A DNA stretch of 64,000 bases from Nothophaeocryptopus gaeumannii (lineage: Eukaryota > Ascomycota > Dothideomycetes > Mycosphaerellales > Mycosphaerellaceae). Positions 42,398 through 52,823 of this stretch are shown here, piece after piece. The stretch is taken from the NCBI GenBank assembly GCA_031771865.1, contig JASISA010000041.1:124001-188000 (forward strand), given 5' to 3'. How positions within the stretch are numbered: the stretch's first letter is position 1; each line of letters opens with the position of its first letter. The notes under the pieces were generated by a model that saw nothing but the letters and a program-made list of their open reading frames with translations, was not told the origin of the DNA and did no database searches. Made by a program: the position numbers and the translations under genes.

Positions 42398-42961
42398 TTC
42401 GTCAGAGCCCAGAAGAAATCTGACATGCGAAGGCACTTCACATCACTGATGCAGGGCAGTGGTTGACATTTTGAAGGTGATGGCTTGGAGGAAAGTGCTG
42501 TCTGGCAGATACTATGAAGGCCCGTGCGGCGACAGATTCCGTCCGAGAGCGTCGGCAAGAACTCCTGTCTCCGCTTCCACCCACCTACAGCTTCAAGCCT
42601 CACATCAGGAGCCACAACCCATTCTACAGCACCTAATCCCTGAGGGCGAAGAGTGCGTGTGTTCCTGGATAATATCACACTAACTATGAGAGGCGAAGTC
42701 CATTGTTGATGGAGTTCCCAGTGGGATCGCTACTCTAACGTAGCTAGACAATGCCCCTTGTTTCATAGCTAACAAGACAACCTTGAGAACGAGGAATCAA
42801 AAGACGATAACCTAGTCAATAGAAGTGATAGAAGCCCTTCTTTATGAGCGCTTAATTTCCCTCTGAAGACCTGTTTTGCAACTCTTGTGCCTACGACTTT
42901 CTCCTTACCTTTATCAATTTACCGTGTCGAATCGGGAATTACAAGACTCGTATCGGATACC
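42398..42961. other. Intergenic between the mitochondrial-type gene and the effector candidate
   Basis: 564 bp between divergent starts. The last 120 bases before the effector ATG are A/T-rich. No gene called. Confidence 0.4.
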
Positions 42962-43213
42962 ATGGAACTCTTGGGCTTATTAGCAACAATCGCTACACTT
43001 CTACTTCCCCTATCATCGGGCTGGCATATCGGCGAAAAATGCTGCGCATCGGATTCCAAAACCTGCGAAGGGAAAGGTACCGATGGCTGTGTGGGCTTCG
43101 GTGGTGACACATTCTGCGTAAATAAATGGAACGACAAAACGTGTCGGGACCAATGTTCAGCACATCTGCCCGTCCCCAAAGGAAGCACCCTACATGTTTA
43201 TATAACGTACTAG
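42962..43213 (+). CDS. Small secreted cysteine-rich protein, candidate effector
   Basis: 83 aa. I chose the ATG at 42962 because it begins a clear signal peptide (MELLGLLATIATLLLPLSSG), whereas the in-frame ATG at 42887 would bury it. The mature part of about 63 residues has seven Cys (GEKCCASDSKTCEGKG, DGCVGFGGDTFC, KTCRDQCS), several of which could form disulfides; the odd number leaves one free or suggests a dimer. No known toxin or effector family is recognised. It lies directly beside the RIP-mutated repeat island (from 43214), the typical position of plant-pathogen effector genes. The last residues (HVYITY) lead straight into AT-rich repeat sequence, so the C-terminus may have been altered. 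Role is inferred. Confidence 0.6.
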   Translation: MELLGLLATIATLLLPLSSGWHIGEKCCASDSKTCEGKGTDGCVGFGGDTFCVNKWNDKTCRDQCSAHLPVPKGSTLHVYITY

Positions 43214-43996
43214 TAAGTAAGAGGAACAAGTCAAATGCGATATGCGCGGAGATTTGGAGCTAAGAGAATTACTATACTTTGCAAGTAGGCGCGCCTACTC
43301 GGCTTTTTCCGAATCCTCTACTACCTTATAATAATAGTTAGTAATATATCGTTCTACGCGTCTTTTCTTACTCTACAAGACTCAACTAACCTCGGAGGTA
43401 TTGCTAAGGGTTACTACTAAGCCTAATACGCGTCCTCTATACGTCGTTACTACTATTAATAATAGCCCTAAAGCGCAAAACTTAGGCCTCTCGCAAAGCT
43501 CGAGAGAACGAAGAAAGCGCTATAGCTTAGCGCGTGAATAATAAGTAACGGAAGTAGTAAAATAAGGAGCCTAAAGAGTATAAAGAGCCTAGTAAATAAT
43601 AGTCGCAATTAGATAATTAGCTACTAAATAGTATACGTAAGCCTAGCGCGGACGATAGGGAGGAGGTTAACGAGGATAATAAGGACGTAGACGCTAAGTA
43701 AGAGCGTAAGCGAGTCGAGTACTACTATACCTTATAATACGTCCTTTACTATAGTAATAGATAGCTAAGTATTAAGTCGAGTCCCTAAGCGCGTCGCTTA
43801 TATAGTAACTTCTACTTCTAGTAGTTCGAAGACTAGGGTAATAATTAGTTCTATTTCAATAATCCGGATAATAACTACGATATAGACTATTATAGACTAG
43901 AGGCTACCTATAAGCGTTAGTAGAAGAAGGACGTCTATATATCTAATATAGTAAACGAAGGAACGGATAACTTCTACGATAGCCTCTTAATACTAG
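43214..43996 (+). repeat. Unidentified RIP-degraded repeat, left part
   Basis: Very A/T-rich, almost free of CA and TG dinucleotides, and rich in TA. One plus-strand frame reads well from about 43555 to 43996 if TAG codons are read as Gln/Trp (for example RKPSADDREEVNEDNKDVDA, DNNYDIDYYRLEATYKR), so it was once coding. The family is not recognisable. It is interrupted by the LTR elements and probably continues at 51076. Confidence 0.6.
43284..43299. repeat. Perfect 16-bp palindrome
   Basis: AGTAGGCGCGCCTACT equals its own reverse complement and stands out as GC-rich in the AT-rich repeat; it may be a terminal or binding motif of the degraded element. Confidence 0.7.
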
Positions 43997-44308
43997 TGTT
44001 ACGGACAAGTCGTGGAGTCATGACAGCCAACCAATCTGAGGCACAGCTGCAACGGGTGATCCCGTTACAGATTGCTCTCAGTGCTCTCTATGCTCCCTCA
44101 GCAGAGCAACGGAGCAGACAGAGCAGACAGAGCAATACTAAGGAAGGCGAGTATATAGAGAACATTCCTTATCAGCTAGATAGGAGCTTCGTGCTCAACT
44201 CAATACTACTCTTCTGAGTAAAGGTTACACTTCTCAAGACTCTGATCACCGAGAGACATTCCGAGGTTCGACGCTTCTTAGGCCAATCCACGTGATCGAG
44301 GAGACGGT
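43997..44308 (+). repeat. Solo LTR lacking its last 8 bases
   Basis: Starts TGTTACGGAC and matches the reverse complement of 3553-3872 with two substitutions. It stops at GAGACGGT; the final CCGTAACA present in the other copy is absent, and the next base begins the 5' LTR of the gypsy element. It has its own TATA-like GTATATAG. It is not RIP-mutated. Confidence 0.85.
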
Positions 44309-44665
44309 TGTTACGGATCGAACCGAGAGAAGCCACAACCAACCAATCCATGCGGCGCGGGTGCGCGCCAAGGGCGGCAATACCCGCTGCAAGGTGCTCT
44401 CATGCTGCCGAGTGCTCTCACGCTCTCAGATGAGAGCAGGAGGATTCATGAGAGCATGAGAGCCACACGCTCTCTCTGAGGAACCTCTAGGTATATAGTC
44501 TCGATGGTTGACTAGCAATCATCGTGTTCAACTCATGTTACAATCTCACTGATTGGAATAAGCCAAGACTTCCTTCACTTCGTTCCACTTGCCGACGCAT
44601 TCTCCAAAGAAGCCATTCCACGTGATTAAGCGAGTCACCTGACAAGCGAGATACCGTGCGTAACA
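44309..44665 (+). repeat. 5' LTR of the gypsy element
   Basis: 357 bp. U3 (44309-44490) has many GCTCTC/GAGAGC inverted motifs and resembles the solo LTR family in its GCTCTC-rich part. A TATA-like GTATATAG is at 44491-44498. R-U5 from there is shared with the 3' LTR. Confidence 0.9.
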
Positions 44666-44667
44666 CT

Positions 44668-44675
44668 TTGAACAC
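44668..44675 (+). promoter_or_regulatory. Putative self-priming primer-binding site
   Basis: TTGAACAC lies 2 bases after the 5' LTR and is the exact complement of GTGTTCAA at 44524-44531, which falls 25-35 bases downstream of the TATA box, about where the transcript should begin. The usual tRNA-complementary TGG is absent. Tf1-type fungal elements prime reverse transcription with their own mRNA 5' end, which this fits. Eight bases is a short match. Confidence 0.5.
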
Positions 44676-44686
44676 CCTCAGGATGA

Positions 44687-46669
44687 GTGCCTCTCAGCAA
44701 ACCGGAAGGGGAACTCCCCGCCCCCAGCGAAGCAGGAAGCTCTCGCCAACGATCCAGCACATCTCAGTCGGCCATCAATGCACTTGCCAACCATACCAAT
44801 GACAACTCCCTCAAGGTCGGCAAGCCAGACTACTACTATGGCGACCGAGACAAGTTCGACATCTGGCTTACCCAAATGGACATGTACTTCAAGTTTAACG
44901 ACATGACCGAAGCTCAGAAGCCACTCTTCGCAACGACCTTTGTGCGAGGACGTGTGCAGCACTGGATCAAACCTTTTCTCAGGAACTACTTGGACAGCGA
45001 TGAAGATACGACGGGGATCTTTAGGTCCTGGACCCATCTCAAGAACGCCATGAAACAAGTGTATGGAGTCTCGAACGAAGTTTCGACTGCGGTTCGAGTA
45101 ATCCAACACCTCACTCAGAAGGGCTCCACAGCAGAATATGCAGCCAAGTTTCAGGAGCACGCCCAGATCACGGATTGGGACGACGATGCTCTCCAAGTTA
45201 TGTTCCGACGAGGTCTCAGAGACTCAGTCAAGGATGAACTGATGCGATACTCTGGGAAGATCGACAGCCTCGGAGAACTGATTAAAGCAGCGATTGAACT
45301 GGACGACCAACTTTACGAACGAGCCATGGAACGACGCTACGATTCCAAGGCTACGGGGAAGGCTGGATATGTGCCAGCAGGACGACGCGACGGATGGTCC
45401 AGGCCACCTCAACGACAACAGCGTGACCCCGATGCAATGGACTGGCAGTTCAATGCAACCCAGAAAGGTCGCCCGTTCAAAGGAAGTAGGAAGGGCAAGA
45501 GTTCGCCCAGAAGAAATGAGAAGAAACTGAATTGCTATGCATGTGGCAAGGAAGGCCACTATGCGAGGAATTGTCGTTCAAAGAACATGGTGCAACGACA
45601 GTTCAACACGATGCAACGAAACCACGACGTGGGACGCGGAGCCTACGAAACGACAGGCGCCGATCAACAAAAGCCACGATTGTTTGGTATGATGACACGA
45701 AAGTTACCTGACGAGACAGGTCGGGAACTGCGGAACGGTCACGGAAGCCTTCACTGGCGATTCTGTTATGACGATTCGTGTCAAACACACTACTCCTCGA
45801 AGATGGAAGCAGGATACTGGCCATCTGCGCCACGAAGACCTGCCCCGGTTCCACCAATCAACACCACAGTTGGAGGACACCGACACTTACCAATTCCGGA
45901 CGAACTACGACAACTTGATCGTCACGTTCAAACGCCGGACGAGGAGGATTTGGATGAAACCTGTTGGGGCGCTGATGACAGCGATAAGGAGAACCAAAAT
46001 CCCAATGAATCTGAGGGGACCCCACAGGAGGAAGTGGTGATGGATGTCGCTACTCAGGCGGACGACTACCCTAACACGGGTATCTTACCTGAGATTCCGG
46101 AGAACCCACAAGAGTCATCCAGTGACGAGGAAACTGAGGAAGGAACCTCGGAAGAAGAAGAAGAATCCAGTGAGGACGATGACAACGACGAAATACTTCA
46201 CCTTAGCGTGGACGCACCGGAACCAATACGCAAGATGATCCTTCACATAGCACGCAACAGTGAAGAGATCTTTCCACGAACACCGACTGGAGGAAGACTG
46301 CTTAACCCAGTTAGGTTTGATTTCTTCCTAGGGCAACTACGGTCAATGTTCTGGAGGTATCCCAGGCTGGACATGCAAGAAGAGTTTTCAACATTCATCT
46401 GGGATAGACCACCAATTGGAAGCTGGTTTACACCGTACGGGTACCTAACACCGCACGGACAAGACGTTACGAACGAGATGAGAACATCGATCCAAGAACT
46501 CAGGAATGGCTACAAACAAGCACAAGCATGTCAGAGCCGATACGCATGCAACGAGTTGCCACAAGAGAAAACTATGGCCAAAACACTGGAGGAAACACGT
46601 ATACAGATCCTAGACTGGTTGGACAACAGAGCCACAGTCTCGGGAAAAGGATCGACTCCTCAGGCATGA
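44687..46669 (+). pseudogene. Gag of the gypsy element
   Basis: 660 codons, open to TGA at 46667-46669. The capsid-like domain has FDIWLTQMDMYFKFND, ATTFVRGRVQHWIKPFLRNY and LTQKGSTAEYAAKFQEHAQI; the zinc knuckle is CYACGKEGHYARNC at about residue 285. A long acidic C-terminal part is unusual. The nearest ATG (44683) is in another frame; the gag frame is preceded by TGA and has no ATG until MDMYF, so the start is broken or misread by one base. Confidence 0.85.
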
Positions 46670-47526
46670 GCGGCCGAAGGGGGTTAAACGTCACACAAGA
46701 AGCTCAAGCATCAGCAACAGTGTTCAGCACACCAGTTATCGTCAATGGACTCAAGACGAGTGCCATGATCGACTCCGGAGCGAGCGGGAACTTTGCATCC
46801 GAGTCATTTGTAAAACGGACTGGACTAGCTACCCAGACGAAGAAACAAGGGTATGAACTGATCGCGGTCGACGGATCACCCTTACCCTGTGTGGAGCGCG
46901 AGACGATACCGCTACCACTGGCTATCCAACAGCACCACGAGGAGATTGTCTTAGATGTCACAGTTATGGCCAGCTGGGATATCGTGCTAGGCATGCCTTG
47001 GTTGAGAAAGCACAACCCAGTAATTGACTGGAAGAGAGGAGTACTCACATTTGAAGGATACGGAAGTGCCACCCGTATCAGACCCGTACAGCGTCGAAAG
47101 TACGCGGCGGATGAGGCAAAAGAACAGCTGTGCACAACTCAGCTTGCGCCGACACTGAGCCCAGAGACTGGAGCCACCCCGGATAGACACTGCGTAGGTC
47201 CAGCAGGTCACGGAATCACGGGACGAGGAACTGGCAATCCTGGAAAGCAGATGGCGATCTCAGCGCCAGATGTCCCTGAGGAGTACCAAAGATGGTCGAG
47301 ACTCTTTCAGGAAGAGGAAGGCAAAGGAAGCCTTACCTATACACCAACCATGGGATCACAAGATCAAGATTCAGCCTGGGAAAGAGCCTCCCATGGGGAC
47401 CCATTTACGCATTATCTGAAAGAGCTCAAAGCCCTAGATGAATGGCTGAAGGAGAAGCTAGCCAAAGGATGGATACGAAGTCCACCTCAAGCGCAGGCTC
47501 TCCAATTCTCTTCGTACCAAAGCAGA
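46670..47526 (+). pseudogene. Protease region of pol
   Basis: In frame +1 relative to gag, overlapping its end. The aspartic protease active site is AMIDSGASGNF (Asp codon at 46771) with the flap-side LGMPWL. The frame leads into an RT N-terminal linker (LKEKLAKGWIRSP) and then loses frame near 47490-47530. Confidence 0.8.
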
Positions 47527-48480
47527 ACGGAAGTTACGAATGGTCGTTGACTATAGAAGGCTCAACGACATGACAATCAAGAACCGATATCCATTACCAA
47601 GCATCGAAGAAGCACAAAGATCGACTTACCGGATCAGACTGGTTTACAAAGATCGACCTCCGAGACGCATTTTACGCAATACGAATGGCGAAAGGAGAAG
47701 AATGGAAGACTGCATTCCGAACAAGATATGGACTTTACGAGTTTCTGGTTATGCCAATGGGGCTTACCAATGCGCCAGCCTCATGCCAGGACCTTGTCAA
47801 TGAAACACTGCGAGATTTGCTTGACGTCTGTGTTATCGCTTACATGGACGACATCTTGGTCTATACCAAGGGAGAACTGAGCAAGCATATCAAGCAAGTC
47901 AAGACGTCTTCGAACGCCTCACACGAGTAGGGTTCAAGACAGCACCAGAGAAATGCGAGTTCCACAAAAGGAAGTCAAATTCCTTGGATTTATCCTTAGT
48001 ACGAAAGGAATCCAAATCGATCCAGCAAAGACACGGTCGATACACGAATGGCCTCGACCCACGAATGTTACCGAAGTACAATCCTTCCTTGGACTCGCGA
48101 ACTACAATCGAAAGTTCATCCAAGACTACTCAAGGATTGCGAAACCAATGACGGAACTCACGAGAAAAGACACCAAGTTCCAGTGGGAAAAACGACACCA
48201 ACAGGCATTCGACAAACTCAAGAAATGTGCGCCACAGCGCCAACGCTTCGACTTTTCGACGGTACGAAGGACGTGCAAATCGAAACAGATGCATCGGATA
48301 TGGCGATAGGCGCGTGTCTCACACAGGAGCACGACGGGAAGCGACGCGGTAGCCTACTACTCACGAAAGATGACTCCTGCAGAAGAGAATTACGACATCC
48401 ATGATAGGAACTTGCGATTGTCGCTGCCCTGCAGCACTGGCGAGCATATGCGGAAGGAGCACCCAGCTCACGATTCTTTC
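47527..48480 (+). pseudogene. Reverse transcriptase and RNase H region of pol
   Basis: RT motifs appear in shifting frames: VVDYRRLND, KIDLRDAFYAIRM, FLVMPMGLTNAP and the catalytic YMDD at 47841-47852 (AYMDDILVYT). The connection is FLGFILSTKGIQIDP and SFLGLANYNRKFI; RNase H has ETDASDMAIGACLTQ near 48280-48318. Several single-base shifts separate these blocks although residues within each are well kept. Confidence 0.85.
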
Positions 48481-48639
48481 TGATCACAGAATCTGACCTA
48501 CTTCACTACGACTAAACAACTGACTCGAAGGCAGACCCGCTGGTCGGAGCTCCTTGGTCAGTACAAGTTCGAAATCCGCTATACACCTGAAGTAAAGACA
48601 ACGGTCGAGCCGACGCACTGAGCCGACAAAGTGACTACA

Positions 48640-49560
48640 TGGAAGGAAGGAAAGAGTGCAGCACATCATACTCAAGACAAATCAGGATGGAAGCCTGAGT
48701 GCCAATAAATGGAGTTCAACAACATAGTGCGAGTTCTGCAAGACAAGACAGAACAATTCCCTATCGCACAGGGAAAGTACCAAGTACTAAAGGACCGACA
48801 GGAAGAGTGCATTCGACACCATCACAACGATCCACAATATGGACATCCAGGAATCTCGAAGACAGTAGAGCTTGTCCAACGCAACTTTGGATTCCCACAC
48901 ATGCGAGAACGAGTCAAGAAATACATCGCACGCTGTGTTCAATGCCAACAGAACAAGGCATCTCGACATTCAAAGTACGGACAACTTAAATTCCGGAGCC
49001 CACCGACACAACCATGGGACGAAGTTACGATGGATTTCATTACGAAACTCCCAGGATCGACGGATCAAGCAACGAAAGTCAAGTACGACATGATACTGGT
49101 CATGGTCGACAGACTCACGAAGTACGCGCACTTTATTCCTGCGTGTGAGACATACGGCAGAGCAACTCGGCCATCTTGTGCTGGATAGACTTGTACGATA
49201 TTACGGATTCCCAGAGGTCTTCATTACCGACAGAGGCAAGTTGTTCATCATCGAACTACTGGAAGACACTCGTATCCACGATCGGGATCAGACACAAGCT
49301 GTCAACGGCGTTTTCATCCGCAAACCGACGGACAAACCGAACGGATGAACCAGACACTAGAACAATACCTACGCCACTACATCAACTACGCACAGGACAT
49401 TGGGTATCACTCCTACCCATGGCACAAATCGCACTCAACAACCAGCAATCCGGAGACGACGGGTCTCACGCCATTCTTCGCAAACTTTGGAAGGATCCAC
49501 ACCTGTTTGGCGAACCTGGCATTCACCTAACGCACCACGGGCGTTGATTGCGGTTGACCA
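48640..49560 (+). pseudogene. Integrase region of pol
   Basis: The zinc HHCC module is visible (YGHPGISKTVELVQRNFGF, then CVQCQQNK) near 48830-48960, followed by the catalytic core (WDEVTMDFITKLPG, MVDRLTKYAHFIPA, YGFPEVFITDRG). Further frame shifts occur near 49150 and 49250. Confidence 0.85.
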
Positions 49561-49899
49561 GCTTAAGGATGTTCACGCGGAAATGAACAAGGCCATCCTA
49601 CGACAACAAGGACACCTGCTGAAATCGCGACAGCATGGCTCACAAATGGCACCTCAGCTGAAGGAGGGGATAAGGTCTATCTCCTCACGAAATCTCAAAA
49701 CGAGAAGAAAGACCAGGAAGTTAGACCATGTAAAGGTCGGGCCATTTTTGATTGAAGAGGCCAGGGACCGGTCAACTACCGACTGAAGCTACCGGCGGAT
49801 GCGAAGATTCATCCAGTGTTCCACATCTCTTTTGGAACCAGCCGACGCTGAGACACCTTGTCAGGAAACATTTTCATTTGTTCCACAAGAAGAAACCGA

Positions 49900-50090
49900 A
49901 TTCAAAGTCGAAAGAATTCTGGACTGCAAAATAATCAGTACCTTGTCAAATGGAAAGGATACGACAACTCGGAAAATACCTGGGAACCAAGGGACAACCT
50001 ACGGAACTGCCAGCAAAGGATTCAACAGTTCGAACGACAAAGTGTCATTCATCACGCCGGCTAGAGTGAAGAGTGAATACCTCAACTAGA
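49900..50090 (+). pseudogene. C-terminal chromodomain of the integrase
   Basis: YLVKWKGYDNSENTWEP at about 49938-49988 is the chromodomain signature, placing the element in the chromoviruses, which target heterochromatin marks. It is in a different frame from the preceding integrase segment. Confidence 0.85.
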
Positions 50091-50695
50091 GTCGCGAGGG
50101 ATTGTCCGTGGAAGGACCCAAAGGGATCGTCCAGCAACAACGAATTCAGCCCAAGAGTTCAGAGGAAGTTGGAAGACATTGTCAACTCGGAGGACTCTCC
50201 CTCGGGCTCCAGGATAAACTCAGGGTTGGCAACAGGAACTCCAGTCTCCTTCGGGAAAGCTTTTGAAGCTCTGCGAACTCCTTACTTGTTGCCTTCTCCT
50301 CCCGCTCCTCGGCAACACGAAGTTGTTTCTTAGACGATGGACATGCGTCATCGCCTCTGTAACCTTCTCTTCTGCCTCGTCTAGCTTGCGCTTCAACTGA
50401 CGACGCTGGGCGCGCAATCGCTCCCACTCCCGGTCAGGTGACTGTCACGTCACAGGATGCGTAACCCTTTCGGACGCATTCGGAACAACTCCCAAACCGC
50501 ACGTCCACAACACAGCGAGGACGTTCTTCCCCTCAGGAAGTCGCGCGGTGCGGCAAGACGAACACGGCGACGGCATTCGCGACCCTCGATTCGATTAAAA
50601 GAGCTTGGCGCTCGACGTTCCTTTCGAGTTAGCGGTTCCCCACTCATCACGGATAGGAAGAACATACGGGCAAAGGAAACTCGGGACGAGTTTAT

Positions 50696-50709
50696 AAAGG
50701 AGGAGATGG
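50696..50709 (+). promoter_or_regulatory. Polypurine tract
   Basis: AAAGGAGGAGATGG ends directly at the 3' LTR, the place where plus-strand synthesis starts in LTR elements. One T interrupts it. Confidence 0.7.
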
Positions 50710-51075
50710 TGTTACGGACCGAATCTGCAGGACGCAGAATCAGGACATGGAACCATGCAAGAATGACGCCAGAAGTCACGTGTCTGACCACAGTCTGGGA
50801 CCTCTGGTCAAACACGTGAGGTTTGGCGACCGACAGACCGCCCGACCGGTCAGTTGGTCGAACGGTCAAACTCGCTGCCAAGAGCAAGCGAGACCACCAA
50901 GTATATAGCAACGATGGTTGACTAGCAATCATCGTGTTCAACTCATGTTACAATCTCACTGATTGGAATAAGCCAAGACTTCCTCCACTTCGTTCCACTT
51001 GCCGACGCATTCTCCAAAGAAGCCATTCCACGTGATTAAGCGAGTCACCTGACAAGCGAGATACCGTGCGTAACA
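50710..51075 (+). repeat. 3' LTR of the gypsy element
   Basis: 366 bp. Its U3 (50710-50900) has no similarity to the 5' U3 beyond the first 13 or so bases. From GTATATAG (50901) onward it matches the 5' LTR with four substitutions, three of them clustered just after the TATA box. Confidence 0.9.
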
Positions 51076-51740
51076 GAATTATACTCTTATATATAGAGAG
51101 GTATTAATTAACTAGGCCTTAGGCCTAAGGATAGCGCGTAAAGGAGTCTCCTTATTCGATCTAGGCTCTATAAACGTAGGGAAGCTATAGTAGTATAAGA
51201 TAAAGATCGTATACTCGTAAATAACTAGTAATCTATTATCTATATAGTACGAAGGCGAAGGCGTCTATAGTAGTTAATCTAGTAGTACTAGCGATCTACA
51301 ACTATAATAACATATATAATAGTTACTAGGAGCCTAGTATACCTACGTCTAGTCTACTACGAAGTTCGTAGCTAGAGATAAGTAGATTTATCGACCTATA
51401 TAACGAGAGGCGCTCGTTCTTTAACTAGCTATAGTTCCGGATATTCTAGATATATAGGGCTAAGGATATTAACTATATTAAGCGTATCTTTAAGGATAAA
51501 GAGTTTAGGTTAAGGAGGTATAGGAATATAACGCTAGAAAAGTAGTTAGATCTTAGATTCAAGGAGGGAGAGTAGAAGTATTTCCGTAGTATAATAAAGA
51601 AGTATAACTATAAGAGTCGGCTTTAAACTTTAGTGAATTTTTATATAATAACGCTACGTAATATAGATACGAAAAGAAAGGCTAAGGACTATATATAACT
51701 ATATATAGACTTAGAATATATTTTTTCTAGGATAAAATTA
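51076..51740 (+). repeat. Unidentified RIP-degraded repeat, right part
   Basis: Same A/T-rich, CA/TG-poor texture as 43214-43996. A former coding frame is visible when TAG is read as Gln/Trp (for example GLRIARKGVSLFDLGSINVG, IKRIFKDKEFRLRRYRN). Likely the other side of the element interrupted by the LTR sequences. The composition returns to normal abruptly at about 51741. Confidence 0.6.
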
Positions 51741-52823
51741 GGCCAGCGACGAGAAGTACCTGTACGTGGTGCTGGCTACGAACCTGCGCACTCGCTGTGC
51801 AGAGCCAAATCTTCTCAGATGGAGCGGGAGTGGTGGAGTGCGACTTCCGGGCGCATTTTGATGCTGTGCGGCGGCGCCAAGACCACACCGAACAGAGGAC
51901 TACCATCAAAACGGGTATGAAAACCATCCGACAGCAGCTTACTCGTGTAGGAAACGAGTCCGCTCTTCCTACGAAGCGTACAGGGGAGCCGCGGAACCCG
52001 ATTGCCTAAGCTGCGGACAGGACACCTCTGGTACACAAGAGAATCGATACACGTCTTCGGAAGGAACTTGACGAAACTACATCGAGGCGCGTCTGTTAAG
52101 GCCGGCTGTTTACGCGTTATGCACTTGGGGCAGACGGAGTTGAAGAGCTTGGAGTACAGCGTCAGTTGGCGGGCAATGGAATGGGCACGAAGACCGTAAG
52201 GGCCTATTGATCACTCAAGTGCGGGTGGGAGGGTTTTACCTGGGTCAGCACAGGACACCTAGTCCAGCGGTTGGACAGAAGAGCTTGGGGACACTGGATG
52301 CAACACATAGAGGAGCGGGCAGGCGGGGTCACAGAGAGGCGGGCGGTGGCAGCGGAGGAAGGGGACAGAAGGAGGCGTGCGAGGGGACATTGCGTATTGG
52401 TTAGTGGGTGGAAACGCAAGGAGGTAGTTGCCCGGCGAGGAACTACTATCCGAGCAAACCTGCGAGACGTGGCCGGCTATATCAAAGAGATGCGGTATAG
52501 TAACGCGAAGGAGTCGCTCTCCTGGGGCGTGGTGGGCAATGGCAGCGACTGAGACACTGTCTGCCCAGCCTGAGAGGACGGATGCGCACGTCGGTCTTGG
52601 AAGAGAAGCGAACGGTATGCGTGCGGCGCAAACCGAAGGAGCGTGACCAAGGCTTAAGGAGCAAACAGGGTATGGAGCGTAGGAAGAGAGGCTTCGGGGC
52701 CTGGGCCTCTCCCTCGAAACATTGGGGTGTGTAGTGAGCTGTTCGCAGCAAGAGTCGAGACCTTCGTGTAGGAAAGCGCGGGTAGGACTTGTCACCCTAC
52801 CTTATGTAGCTCCGGTGTGATTT
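51741..52823. other. GC-normal unassigned segment of the transposon island
   Basis: Not RIP-mutated, with only fragmentary frames (for example 52271-52552, Arg/Glu-rich). It may be an upstream part of the LINE or another insertion, but I find no motif to prove it. Confidence 0.35.

Larger units (their letters stand above)
44309..51075 (+). mobile_element. Ty3/gypsy chromovirus-type LTR retrotransposon, defective
   Basis: 6767 bp bounded by TGTTACGG...CGTAACA LTRs (44309-44665, 50710-51075). Internal order is gag with a zinc knuckle, protease, reverse transcriptase, RNase H, integrase, chromodomain, which defines a chromodomain-bearing gypsy element. There are many frame changes in pol, so it is not functional as read. 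The LTRs share R-U5 (171 of 175 bases) but have different U3 regions, and the 5-bp flanks (ACGGT left, GAATT right) do not match. It is not RIP-mutated. Confidence 0.9.

Noticed and set aside
43996..44217. Small 73-codon gene present twice (also 3652-3873)
   Set aside because: Both copies are simply the solo LTR read as protein; the repetition is of the LTR, not of a gene.
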